Below are positions 7,880 through 15,789 of a stretch of DNA of 47,790 bases, piece by piece. Every line of letters begins with the position of its first letter. The stretch's first letter is position 1. Under the pieces are notes generated by a model. The model had not been told where the DNA came from. It searched no databases and saw only the letters and a list, made by a program, of their open reading frames with translations. The position numbers and the translations under genes are program-made. The stretch is from Carboxylicivirga sp. Its GTDB lineage: Bacteria > Bacteroidota > Bacteroidia > Bacteroidales > Marinilabiliaceae. The DNA lies in NCBI GenBank assembly GCA_025210475.1, contig JAOARW010000028.1, forward strand, positions 1 through 47,790, given 5' to 3'.

Positions 7880-8851
7880 TTATCGCAAAACTAATTTTTG
7901 GCTAAAGCTGCCATTCTCGTTACGGATAATAACAATAAATACGCCTTTCGAAAGACCGTTCGTGCCAATGGCTTTATTGGTATCGGCATTAAGTTCGCCC
8001 TTTCTAACAACTTTACCGGATAAGTTCACTAACTGAAATTTGGCAGTTTTGTCAGATTTGTTGCTTAGGGTAATTAACTCTTGTGTTTCGTTATAAAAAG
8101 CACTAAAGCTCTTGTCAGCATTGGTATTGTCACCAATTGCAGTTGAAACACCCCAGGTTGTGCCCGAACCTTTAGTAGCGTTGTAGTTACCGGTTAGCTC
8201 GTTAATAGCATCGCCGCTGCCTTCGTTCAGCTTCCAGTTGGCGATTAAGCCATTAGGGGCAGTTGCCAGATAATTGTCTTTGTGATCAGCTAGCTCTTGT
8301 TGGGTGCGAACGATATTCCAAAATCGAACATCACCGATTTTTCCGTCAAAACGACGACCTCTCCACATTGCTCCTTCGCCAATTACAAATTTCTCTGTTG
8401 ATTTGTTGATGCCCTTGTCCGATGTGGCTGTAGCATTTTCAATGCCGTCGATGTACATTTTAAATGTAGTTCCATCAAACGATACAGCCACATGAGTCCA
8501 GGTGTTTAATGCTATCTCATTGGTACTTTTGATACTTTTCCAACCATCACTTGCACCTATTTTTAATAATAACTTTTTGTGATCATCATCCTCTGAGGTT
8601 CTTAAAACCAATCCGAAACCACCATCGCCCCATCCTTCATTACATAGGATGTAGTTGTCGTTTTTATAGGATGCTAATGATATCCAGGCTTCGATCGCAA
8701 AGCTGTTATAGTCTTCGCTAATAACGCCACATTCAACTAAACTGTTGTTGTTATTCGGATCAAAGCTAAGGTATTTACCTGGTTGTGCTTTAGCAACATT
8801 AAAACCCGTAGTTGCAATAAGGGTTAATAGGGTAAAAATCAATTTTTTCAT
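7880..8851 (-). CDS. Secreted LamG-domain protein with type IX secretion (T9SS) C-terminal signal
   Basis: A 323-residue exported protein. The signal peptide is MKKLIFTLLTLIATTGFNVA followed by KAQ. A concanavalin A-like LamG/Laminin_G_3 jelly roll spans about residues 25-215 (FAIEAWISLASYKNDNYILC, WTHVAVSFDGTTFKMYIDG, GKIGDVRFWN, WKLNEGSGD). About 80 C-terminal residues match a T9SS type A sorting domain: a beta-rich module with GLSKGVFIVIIRNENGSF and a basic end (QKLVLR). The family binds carbohydrate or protein, and no catalytic site is seen. It sits last in the mannan cluster after a 128-base gap, so it may be a surface mannan-binding protein, but co-transcription is not certain. Confidence 0.82.
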   Translation of the reverse strand: MKKLIFTLLTLIATTGFNVAKAQPGKYLSFDPNNNNSLVECGVISEDYNSFAIEAWISLASYKNDNYILCNEGWGDGGFGLVLRTSEDDDHKKLLLKIGASDGWKSIKSTNEIALNTWTHVAVSFDGTTFKMYIDGIENATATSDKGINKSTEKFVIGEGAMWRGRRFDGKIGDVRFWNIVRTQQELADHKDNYLATAPNGLIANWKLNEGSGDAINELTGNYNATKGSGTTWGVSTAIGDNTNADKSFSAFYNETQELITLSNKSDKTAKFQLVNLSGKVVRKGELNADTNKAIGTNGLSKGVFIVIIRNENGSFSQKLVLR

Positions 8852-8979
8852 AAAAAATGTTTTAAATGTTAGTTATAATGATTAAAAAAATGGAGTGAAG
8901 GCATTTACAAAAGCAGGATATAAAACATAGCTTGTTATAAACACCTCCATGCCAACTGATTATTTTTTCAATTTTTTAG

Positions 8980-10413
8980 TTATGGAAGCACGTCGTATTG
9001 CTTATCATTCACAAGCCCTAGAATTAATTCTCCAAACAAGGTATTGGCCCAGGCAAACCAGGAACGTGAAAAGTTTTTAGGATCATCCTTGTGAAAAGTC
9101 TCGTGCATAAATCCCGTGTCCGCATCAGTATCCCGCAGTGTTTTTATGCACCAGGCTATTTCTTGTTTATCCTGACTGGTCATGGCACGCATAATGATAC
9201 TCATTGGCCAAATCATGTCGTAACCAACATGTGGACCTCCAATACCTTCGGCTGCCTTTCCTTTGAAGAAATATGGATTGTCCTGACTCCAGATTAAACG
9301 TCGGGTATTCTGATAAATCGGGTCATTAACATCTATACTGTCCAGGTAGGGAAGTGCCAATAAGCTTGGAACATTGGCATCGTCCATAATGGTTGCATTA
9401 CCAAAACCATCAACTTCAAAGGCATAAACCTTACCATATTTTGGGTGATTGATAATTCCATACTTTTTAACTGCTGCCTCTACTTCATCCGCTAAAAACT
9501 GGCATTTTTTGGCAAGCTCGTTATCCTTTGTAACTTCCTTGCATATTTCGGCTATTTGCCTCAATGAAGTAATGGCAAATAAGTTGGAAGGAATCAGAAA
9601 TCCATAAGTACTTGCATCATCGGACGGGCGGAATGAAGAGTTAATTAGTCCCACAGGCTTTAACGGACGACCGTAACCATTATTTGATAAGGTATCTAGT
9701 TGACGGTTTGTATTTCGCTCAAACTTGTAAGGTCCTAATCCATTTTTGCGCTGTTGTTCAACAAAAGTTTGATGAATTAGTGCAGCCGCTTTTTGCCAGT
9801 CTTTATCAAATACGCTGGTATCACCGGTTTGCTTCCAGTAGTTATAAGCTAAACGCACTGTGTAACATAAGGAGTCAATCTCCCATTTACGCTCATGAAG
9901 CTCCTCTTTCATATCAGTATGATCACTCATCCAGTGGCCAGCTTCAGCGGTTTTGTTAAAAGCATTGGCATAGGGATCGATTATAACACATTGGGTTTGT
10001 CGATTAACAAGCCCGGCAACCATGCTCTGAAGGTGCTTATCCTTTTTCATTAAAGGCATATAAGGCCACACCTGAGCTGTTGAATCACGTAACCACATTG
10101 CATGAATGTCGCCGGTGATTACAAAAGTATCTGGTTTACCATTATTAATCTCGTACTCAACAGTTGTATCAAGAGTATTCGGGAAACAATTCTCGAACAT
10201 CCAGGCTAACTTTGGATCTTTAATGTGTTTCTTAGCCTGATCGATTGTTTTATCGACTGCTTTGGATACAAATTTCCTGTCGGACACAGCAGGACGTTTA
10301 GTGATGTACATCATGCTTTCTTGTCTCTTTGCGAATAATTCGCTTGTGCCGGCTAAGGTTAAACCTGCCATGGCCACACCACTTTTTTTTAGAAACGTTC
10401 GTCGTGATTCCAT
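8980..10413 (-). CDS. GH125 exo-alpha-1,6-mannosidase (formerly DUF1237), Tat-exported
   Basis: A 477-residue (alpha/alpha)6-barrel glycosidase that removes alpha-1,6-linked mannose from non-reducing ends by an inverting, metal-independent mechanism. Family-typical blocks are GDIHAMWLRDSTAQVWPY (about 101-118), the acidic SSFRPSDDASTYGF block (about 259-272, expected to hold the general-acid Asp) and GFMHETFHKDD (434-444, with Glu438 as likely base). The N-terminus carries a canonical twin-arginine motif (SRRTFLKKS) before a hydrophobic segment, so it should be exported folded to the periplasm rather than as a lipoprotein. It lies 10 bases after a GH76 gene, matching alpha-mannan PULs in which GH76 makes short oligomers and GH125 finishes them. 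Confidence 0.93.
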   Translation of the reverse strand: MESRRTFLKKSGVAMAGLTLAGTSELFAKRQESMMYITKRPAVSDRKFVSKAVDKTIDQAKKHIKDPKLAWMFENCFPNTLDTTVEYEINNGKPDTFVITGDIHAMWLRDSTAQVWPYMPLMKKDKHLQSMVAGLVNRQTQCVIIDPYANAFNKTAEAGHWMSDHTDMKEELHERKWEIDSLCYTVRLAYNYWKQTGDTSVFDKDWQKAAALIHQTFVEQQRKNGLGPYKFERNTNRQLDTLSNNGYGRPLKPVGLINSSFRPSDDASTYGFLIPSNLFAITSLRQIAEICKEVTKDNELAKKCQFLADEVEAAVKKYGIINHPKYGKVYAFEVDGFGNATIMDDANVPSLLALPYLDSIDVNDPIYQNTRRLIWSQDNPYFFKGKAAEGIGGPHVGYDMIWPMSIIMRAMTSQDKQEIAWCIKTLRDTDADTGFMHETFHKDDPKNFSRSWFAWANTLFGELILGLVNDKQYDVLP

Positions 10414-10423
10414 AATATTAGAT

Positions 10424-11599
10424 TTAATAATTACTTATTCTTGCTTTTATTTCAACCATGCATGTTTGATCCAGTAACCATTTGTGAGCATTGGTTTGGG
10501 TGGTATCAATCCAGTTTTGCTCATAAAGGCCATTGGCATCGATGCGCTGACGGTCAAGCCAGTTCAAATTATCTTTAATGGCATTGATATAATTTGTGTT
10601 ACCATCTGCCTGGTACAAGGCATAGTAGCCTCTGAACAAGATGGATATAAACCAGTTGTTGGCACCATTAAAAATTTGAATACTTTGTTCGCCGTCGCGG
10701 TGTGTTGTAGTGAAGTGTTTATAGGCACTCGCAGCTATCCTTTGAGCCTCTTTCAGGTAATTTATGCTATCTGTATTTAGGTAGAGTAGTACCGAGGCTT
10801 GAAGCATCTGCCCACTGTTATAGCTGTATTTTCGAGTGTCTACTTTATTGTTAAGGTTGATATTATCAAAGTAAAGCCCATCTGTTTCATCCTGTAAATG
10901 ATCCTTTGTCCATTTATAGATTTCCTGTGCTTTAAGTAAATAATCATGCTCCTTGGTTAATTCATATAATTTGCACGCCAATACAGCTGCAGGTGCATTG
11001 CTGCAGGTGTTTTTAGTTTTTCGCTTTTGCTCACACCAATAGATTCCGCCACCTACTTGCTCGTCCCATCCACTGTAAATAAACTCCCACAGCTGGATAG
11101 CCTGATTGAGATAGGCTTTGTTATTTGTTGAATGATATAACTCGCAATAATCAATCGCGATCCAGATGTTATCATCATAAAAAGCATCGGCTTCATGTTC
11201 TTTTAAATAGGATTGATAACAAGGATAGGGGCGATCGATATTGTAATAACGGTTAAGCGCTGGTATGATTTTATCCTCCAATTGGTGCAGATAAAAGGGC
11301 GATTGACTGGTTTGATACAAGGCAATATAGGCCGACAACACTCCGGATGCCGGCCAAAGATAAGCTACCCGCTCTCCCTGTAATGTATCTTCACTTGCCA
11401 AATAAGTAGCCATTTGATTAACCTGTTTCGGAAATGTTTCATTCATCAGGTAATCGTCATTAGCTCTGTAATAGTCCATGATGTAGGCCATCAGGCATTC
11501 GGCCTGATTAAGATGTTGATTTTTAATCACAGACTGACAGGCAGGTAAGAACATTGAGATCGCAAGTAAGCCACTTATAAAGAAATGTTTATTTAGCAT
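10424..11599 (-). CDS. GH76 endo-alpha-1,6-mannanase lipoprotein (first of a tandem pair)
   Basis: A 391-residue (alpha/alpha)6-barrel enzyme of family GH76, which cuts the alpha-1,6-mannan backbone with retention. A lipoprotein signal (MLNKHFFISGLLAISMFLPA then Cys21) suggests membrane anchoring. The family's catalytic Asp pair is present as YDDNIWIAIDY (Asp142-Asp143). Further blocks are GGGIYWCEQKRKTKNTCSNA and YNSGQMLQASVLLY. The ATG at 11597-11599 is preferred to a TTG just before it. The start overlaps the end of the upstream GH76 by 11 bases (ATGCTAAATAA), so translation is probably coupled. The pair may split into surface and periplasmic roles, as in known mannan PULs. That split is inference. 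Confidence 0.92.
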   Translation of the reverse strand: MLNKHFFISGLLAISMFLPACQSVIKNQHLNQAECLMAYIMDYYRANDDYLMNETFPKQVNQMATYLASEDTLQGERVAYLWPASGVLSAYIALYQTSQSPFYLHQLEDKIIPALNRYYNIDRPYPCYQSYLKEHEADAFYDDNIWIAIDYCELYHSTNNKAYLNQAIQLWEFIYSGWDEQVGGGIYWCEQKRKTKNTCSNAPAAVLACKLYELTKEHDYLLKAQEIYKWTKDHLQDETDGLYFDNINLNNKVDTRKYSYNSGQMLQASVLLYLNTDSINYLKEAQRIAASAYKHFTTTHRDGEQSIQIFNGANNWFISILFRGYYALYQADGNTNYINAIKDNLNWLDRQRIDANGLYEQNWIDTTQTNAHKWLLDQTCMVEIKARISNY

Positions 11600-12725
11600 C
11601 AATAAAACCCTTACGCTGTAATAAATCCAATCCTTCCATCAACATACAGGCACTTAACTGAGAAGTGTAATCAGCAACTGCTTCAGGTTTCTTGTTCCAG
11701 TATGAGCTGTAGCATCCTGTATTGTCGTTGCGCCCTTTTAACCAGGCTACTTCGCCATTGTGCTTTAAAAAGCGAAGGTACTTCTGGCGATCCGGTTCAG
11801 GCAGTTTTTCGTCCATAATCATTTGCACAAAGTATCGAACGAAAATACCTTTGAATATGCCCCCGTCACCGGCTCCTTCATCTTTTAACAGACCATCATT
11901 GGCATTGATGAGGTTACTTAAGGTGAAGTTTGTTGCCTTGATTGCTTCATTCAGATAATGTGTTTCACCTGTAATTTTGAACAACTCGTAAGCGGCACCA
12001 AGATAAGTTCCCTGATTGTAGGTGAATAACCAACTTGTTTGGATAGCACCATCGTATTTGATATGGTCCCAAACAGCTCCGGTATTTGGATTAACCAATA
12101 CTTCCTTTTGCCACTCATATATCTTTTTAGCCCACTCTAAATCCTTCGGATCTTTTGTGATTTGATACAAACGGGCTGCAATAATGGCTGCCGGTCCGTT
12201 GGAACAAGCTCCCTTTTGAGGATTCTGATCTTTATTCCAGTTAATGCCACCGCCATTATGCTCTGTCCAGCCATTTTTGGTATCATTCCACATTTGCATA
12301 GCTGCATCCAAATACTTTTGATCGTTGAAGAGGTGATAAGCCCTCATTAAAGCGATGATATTCCATTCCATATCATCGTAGAAATGATTTAACCAACCGT
12401 TGCCATTTTTTCGTGGTACGCCCACATACCAATTTTCAGTATAGGTTTTGTAGTAATCGTCTTTGGTGCGTTCGTGCGCATCCAAAATAACATTAAGTCC
12501 ATGTGCATTGGGCCAATAATGAAAGTCAGTGTTGCCACCGTTATCGTAGTTGAAATAAAAGTCCCTCGAATTCCAAAACTGCTCCAAAAGCATACTCGTG
12601 CTTTTATCAGCTGCTTCGCTCCAGTCGATTACAACCTCTTCATCATCAAAATCGATGGTTTGATCTTTTTGACATGATGTAAGGGATAAGAACAATACGA
12701 ATGTTAATAGTGTGTAATATTTCAT
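11589..12725 (-). CDS. GH76 endo-alpha-1,6-mannanase lipoprotein (second of the pair)
   Basis: A 378-residue GH76 enzyme. The lipoprotein signal is MKYYTLLTFVLFLSLTSC (Cys18), followed by an acidic linker (DFDDEE) typical of surface-exposed lipoproteins in this phylum. The catalytic Asp pair sits in HFYDDMEWNIIAL (Asp117-Asp118). Other family blocks are GGGINWNKDQNPQKGACSNG and FTYNQGTYLGAAYEL. The frame is open 50 codons further upstream, but that part has no signal peptide, so ATG 12725 is the start. The gene follows the SusE-like gene after a hairpin-containing gap. The acidic residues just after the lipid-attachment Cys suggest that this copy, rather than its neighbour, is the surface endo-mannanase. 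Confidence 0.92.
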   Translation of the reverse strand: MKYYTLLTFVLFLSLTSCQKDQTIDFDDEEVVIDWSEAADKSTSMLLEQFWNSRDFYFNYDNGGNTDFHYWPNAHGLNVILDAHERTKDDYYKTYTENWYVGVPRKNGNGWLNHFYDDMEWNIIALMRAYHLFNDQKYLDAAMQMWNDTKNGWTEHNGGGINWNKDQNPQKGACSNGPAAIIAARLYQITKDPKDLEWAKKIYEWQKEVLVNPNTGAVWDHIKYDGAIQTSWLFTYNQGTYLGAAYELFKITGETHYLNEAIKATNFTLSNLINANDGLLKDEGAGDGGIFKGIFVRYFVQMIMDEKLPEPDRQKYLRFLKHNGEVAWLKGRNDNTGCYSSYWNKKPEAVADYTSQLSACMLMEGLDLLQRKGFIDAK

Positions 12726-12784
12726 TTTAATTGAATTAATACCTGTGTTAACTTGTGTAATGTTGTTTGTGTATGGTAAAGATG

Positions 12785-12821
12785 AGCTTCCCAGGCCCAG
12801 AAAAACTGAAATTGGGAAGCT
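12785..12821 (-). promoter_or_regulatory. Intra-operon stem-loop between SusE-like and GH76 genes
   Basis: AGCTTCCCA (12785-12793) and TGGGAAGCT (12813-12821) are perfect 9-base inverted repeats with a 19-base loop, beginning about 10 bases after the SusE-like stop in the transcribed direction. There is no T-run after it, so it looks more like an mRNA processing or stabilising hairpin, or a leaky terminator, than a full stop. Confidence 0.5.
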
Positions 12822-12831
12822 TACAATCTGA

Positions 12832-13974
12832 TTAGTTAGTTGATGATTTAAACACCACCTCGTGGCGATAATCACCTTCTCCCTGCATGTAAATGATTAC
12901 ATCACTGCGGCTATAGTCGATGTTATCAGCAAACTTGAATGAATAATCGTACTGACTGTTGTTAACCGGATATAGGAAGAAATACGATTCCGGGGCATCG
13001 GCCTGAGGTCGGCTATTATCTGAGTTTTTGCTACCTAACCACTGGATAACTTCCTCATCGCCTTTCATCATTGTCATTTTGAATTTATAACGCTCGTCGC
13101 GTCCCCAGCCTTCTTGCTTAAATTCAATGTTTACATCTTCAGCTTTGAAAACACCATTGTTTTCATATGCCAACTCAGCCCAATATTCATTTTTTGGAGA
13201 GAAGTAAAGTTCAATTTTAGAAACCTTGGTGATAGAGTAGGCACCGATGGTTAAATCAAGGTATACTTTGTAAACACCAGTTTCAGTAATTTGACCTCTT
13301 GCTTCGGGAACTACTATTTTACCATTGAACCCATATGATTTGGCATCATCCTCTTTTTTATCAACAAAATAGAAGTCTTTATTAGCTTCTAAACGTGTGT
13401 AGATCTCAAACACCCCTTTTTCAAGCGATTTTAGCTGACGAGCTGTTGATATATCTGTTCCTGTTTCTGCTCCTTCGCCTGTGATAAACAATTCAGAAGG
13501 AGGATTTGAGATGCCAGGTAAACTTGTAATTTTTACAATGCGTTCTTCTTCGCCTTTTACTTCGTTTAATCCTTTGGTAGAGAAAACAGTCCATTTGATA
13601 TCACCAGTCTGACCAGGCTCGATACCTGCAAATTCAGCGATTTTATTTAAGGTTTTGTGAGGAACGGTTGCCTGATTAAACAAGCCATTATTATCTGAAG
13701 TTAACGTGTAAAGAGGCTTGTTAAAGTCGCCATCAGCATTGTCGAATGCGATTTCGTACAATACTAAACCGCCATTCTCGGCTTTTGCTTGTTCCCATTC
13801 GAAAAGAGAAGTGGCTGTAGTGCTGGCTTCCAACTCTATTACTTTGTCGGCAACAGGTGTGTATAGTTGTTTTACAGCCGATACTTTTGTATTGAATTCA
13901 GTGTCTTCGCTACAGGCAAAAAGTGCAACTGAAGCAAGAAACAAGTAGGTTATTCTATTTAAAATTGATTTCAT
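12832..13974 (-). CDS. SusE-like outer-membrane glycan-binding lipoprotein
   Basis: A 380-residue lipoprotein (MKSILNRITYLFLASVALFA then Cys21). Its N-terminal part fits the SusE family domain of Bacteroidota PULs: an Ig-like module at about 25-145 with SLFEWEQAKAENGGLVLYEI and WTVFSTKGLNEVKG. Two further beta-rich regions follow, including LFITGEGAET and GVYKVYLDLTIGAYSITKV. Such proteins sit at the cell surface and hold the polysaccharide for the SusC/D complex. Its place directly after SusC/SusD and before the GH76 genes points to an alpha-mannan ligand. Sequence divergence in this family is high, so ligand assignment comes from context only. Confidence 0.82.
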   Translation of the reverse strand: MKSILNRITYLFLASVALFACSEDTEFNTKVSAVKQLYTPVADKVIELEASTTATSLFEWEQAKAENGGLVLYEIAFDNADGDFNKPLYTLTSDNNGLFNQATVPHKTLNKIAEFAGIEPGQTGDIKWTVFSTKGLNEVKGEEERIVKITSLPGISNPPSELFITGEGAETGTDISTARQLKSLEKGVFEIYTRLEANKDFYFVDKKEDDAKSYGFNGKIVVPEARGQITETGVYKVYLDLTIGAYSITKVSKIELYFSPKNEYWAELAYENNGVFKAEDVNIEFKQEGWGRDERYKFKMTMMKGDEEVIQWLGSKNSDNSRPQADAPESYFFLYPVNNSQYDYSFKFADNIDYSRSDVIIYMQGEGDYRHEVVFKSSTN

Positions 13975-14081
13975 AACTTAATTCTGTTCTTTTGTTTGTT
14001 TAATCAATTAAATGATTGATATTCAGGGGTGATAAGTTGTTCATTCTTATGCCGATCCCTTGTGTAGAGATGTAAGACTCT

Positions 14082-14105
14082 AAGCTTTGCGTAATTGCAA
14101 AGCTT
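14082..14105 (-). promoter_or_regulatory. Intra-operon stem-loop between SusD and SusE-like genes
   Basis: AAGCTTTGC (14082-14090), a six-base loop, then GCAAAGCTT (14097-14105) form a perfect 9-bp hairpin in the 166-base gap between the SusD gene and the SusE-like gene. No T-run follows on the transcribed strand. It probably adjusts expression of downstream genes relative to SusC/SusD or marks an mRNA 3' end. Confidence 0.5.
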
Positions 14106-14140
14106 TAAAGCCATTACCTCTTTGTTTAACATGTGTCTGT

Positions 14141-15769
14141 TTACCAGCCTGGATTTTGTCCCAGATTCGGATTCTTATCCTTTTCTGAAAGTGGTACAGG
14201 CCACAGGTAATCTCTGTTTTTGTTAAAGGTTCTTTTGTTTAAGCGGATGTAGCCATTATCAACCGAGATGTCACCATATTTAGCACCATGCGGAAAACCG
14301 TTTAATACGGTCTCAGCTGATCGCCACCTTCTGATGTCATAGATTCGAAGACCTTCCATTGCAAATTCAGCACGACGTTCTTTTTGAATTACCTTTCGCA
14401 TGTCATCCTGATCGAGGCTGCTGTTAAAATTCAAGGCATAATCATCGGTGAATCCAGCTCGTGTGCGAATGGCTTTCAAGGTAGAATTCCAAACCGTTTC
14501 ATCCATTTGTGTTAACTCATTTTTAGCTTCGGCATACATCATTAACACATCGGCATAACGAAGCAAAATAAGGTTTAATCCACTTTTGAAGTTTTCTTCA
14601 CTGGTTTTATCATAGTATTTGCGCAGATAATAACCTGTGCTGGTAGAATTGGAACCGGCCACATATTCATCCCGGCGACTGTTTTCATCAGGAGCGGTAT
14701 TAGGCTCAATATAAATGGTTTGCTTGTTGCCATCTGGCTTTGTCCATTCATAACCATGATAAACCAATGTAGCACCCATACGAGGATCGCGATCTTCGTA
14801 CATCTTTGTTTCATCATACCCACTGCCAGCTTCATTGATATACTTACCATTCAGCATCAGATATTCGTCTACCAGTTCCTGAGTGGCGGCCATGTCATTT
14901 AAACGTGCGCCAACAGAAAGTGGTGCCAGATCAAATAAATAGCCATAAGTGCGCTTTGATGGGACAAACTGAGAATCAAAAATGACTTCTCCATTATTTT
15001 CATTCTCTGGTTCAAATAGTCCCGGATAGGACCCAAATAACTGATATTCGCCAAAATCGATTGAGGTCATCAGTTTTTCACATTCGCTAACAACATTGGT
15101 CCAGTCGTTGTTGTACAGATATACACGTGCATTTAAAGCTACAGCTGCGCCCTTTGTAATGCGCCCATTCTCTTCGGCGGGCAAACTTGTGTTTACCGGA
15201 AGGTATTGCTGAATATCCTTCAACTCTTCGTGTATCCATTTCAGCACGGTTGCTTTATCAGTACGACTAATAACTTTTGATTCTTCCAATGAAATGTCGG
15301 TGGTAAAAAACGGTACATCGCCAAACCAGTTGGTTAAATAAAAGTAATGAAAGGCTCTCATAAAACGACATTCGGCCTTGAAGCGGTTAATGACAGCTTC
15401 GTTGGCGTCCGGTACGCGATCAATGTTTTCTAAAAATACATGACAGGTTTTAATACCCCTGTAATGCCAGCTCCATTGTGCACTGAAGCGTCCGGTTGAA
15501 GGGTTGTGATTACCCTGAGTTATGGCATTCACGCTCTCCTGGTCGCCACGACCAACATAAGCGTTATCTGAAAGAGCTTCGTTGTAGAAGAAACGTTTGC
15601 TGTCAATCATCTGACTTTAAGCCGAGTTGAGCACCATCTGTGCTTTATCGACACTTGTCCAATAATTGGCTTCGGTAAACTTATCAGTTGGAGCCAGTTC
15701 CAGCTTGTTACAAGAACTAAGCAGGAGGGCCATAACTGAACTAAATGCAATAAAATATTTTAGTTTCAT
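14141..15769 (-). pseudogene. SusD/RagB starch-binding-like lipoprotein gene interrupted by an in-frame TAA
   Basis: Read through the stop, this is a 542-residue SusD-family lipoprotein that would bind mannan oligosaccharide over the SusC channel. The start (ATG 15767-15769) gives a good lipoprotein signal (MKLKYFIAFSSVMALLLSSC, Cys20) and the usual SusD opening (YWTSVDKAQMVLNSA). Codon 51 (15617-15619) is TAA where the family normally has an aromatic residue (A-Y-SQM), so TAT or TAC to TAA is the simplest change. The same frame continues with a full SusD body: MRAFHYFYLTNWFGDVPF, LNARVYLYNNDW, LILLRYADVLMMYAEAKNEL, and the C-terminal YLWPVPLSEKDKNPNLGQNP. The downstream part alone (ATG 15610, 489 codons) lacks any export signal. 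It is either a real nonsense mutation or a sequence error. Confidence 0.85.
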
Positions 15770-15789
15770 AGCTTCTTGATTGTCTTTTC

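Noticed and set aside
12726..12875. 50-codon N-terminal extension of the second GH76
   Set aside because: It overlaps the hairpin and the SusE-like stop region, and it would place the clear lipoprotein signal internally.
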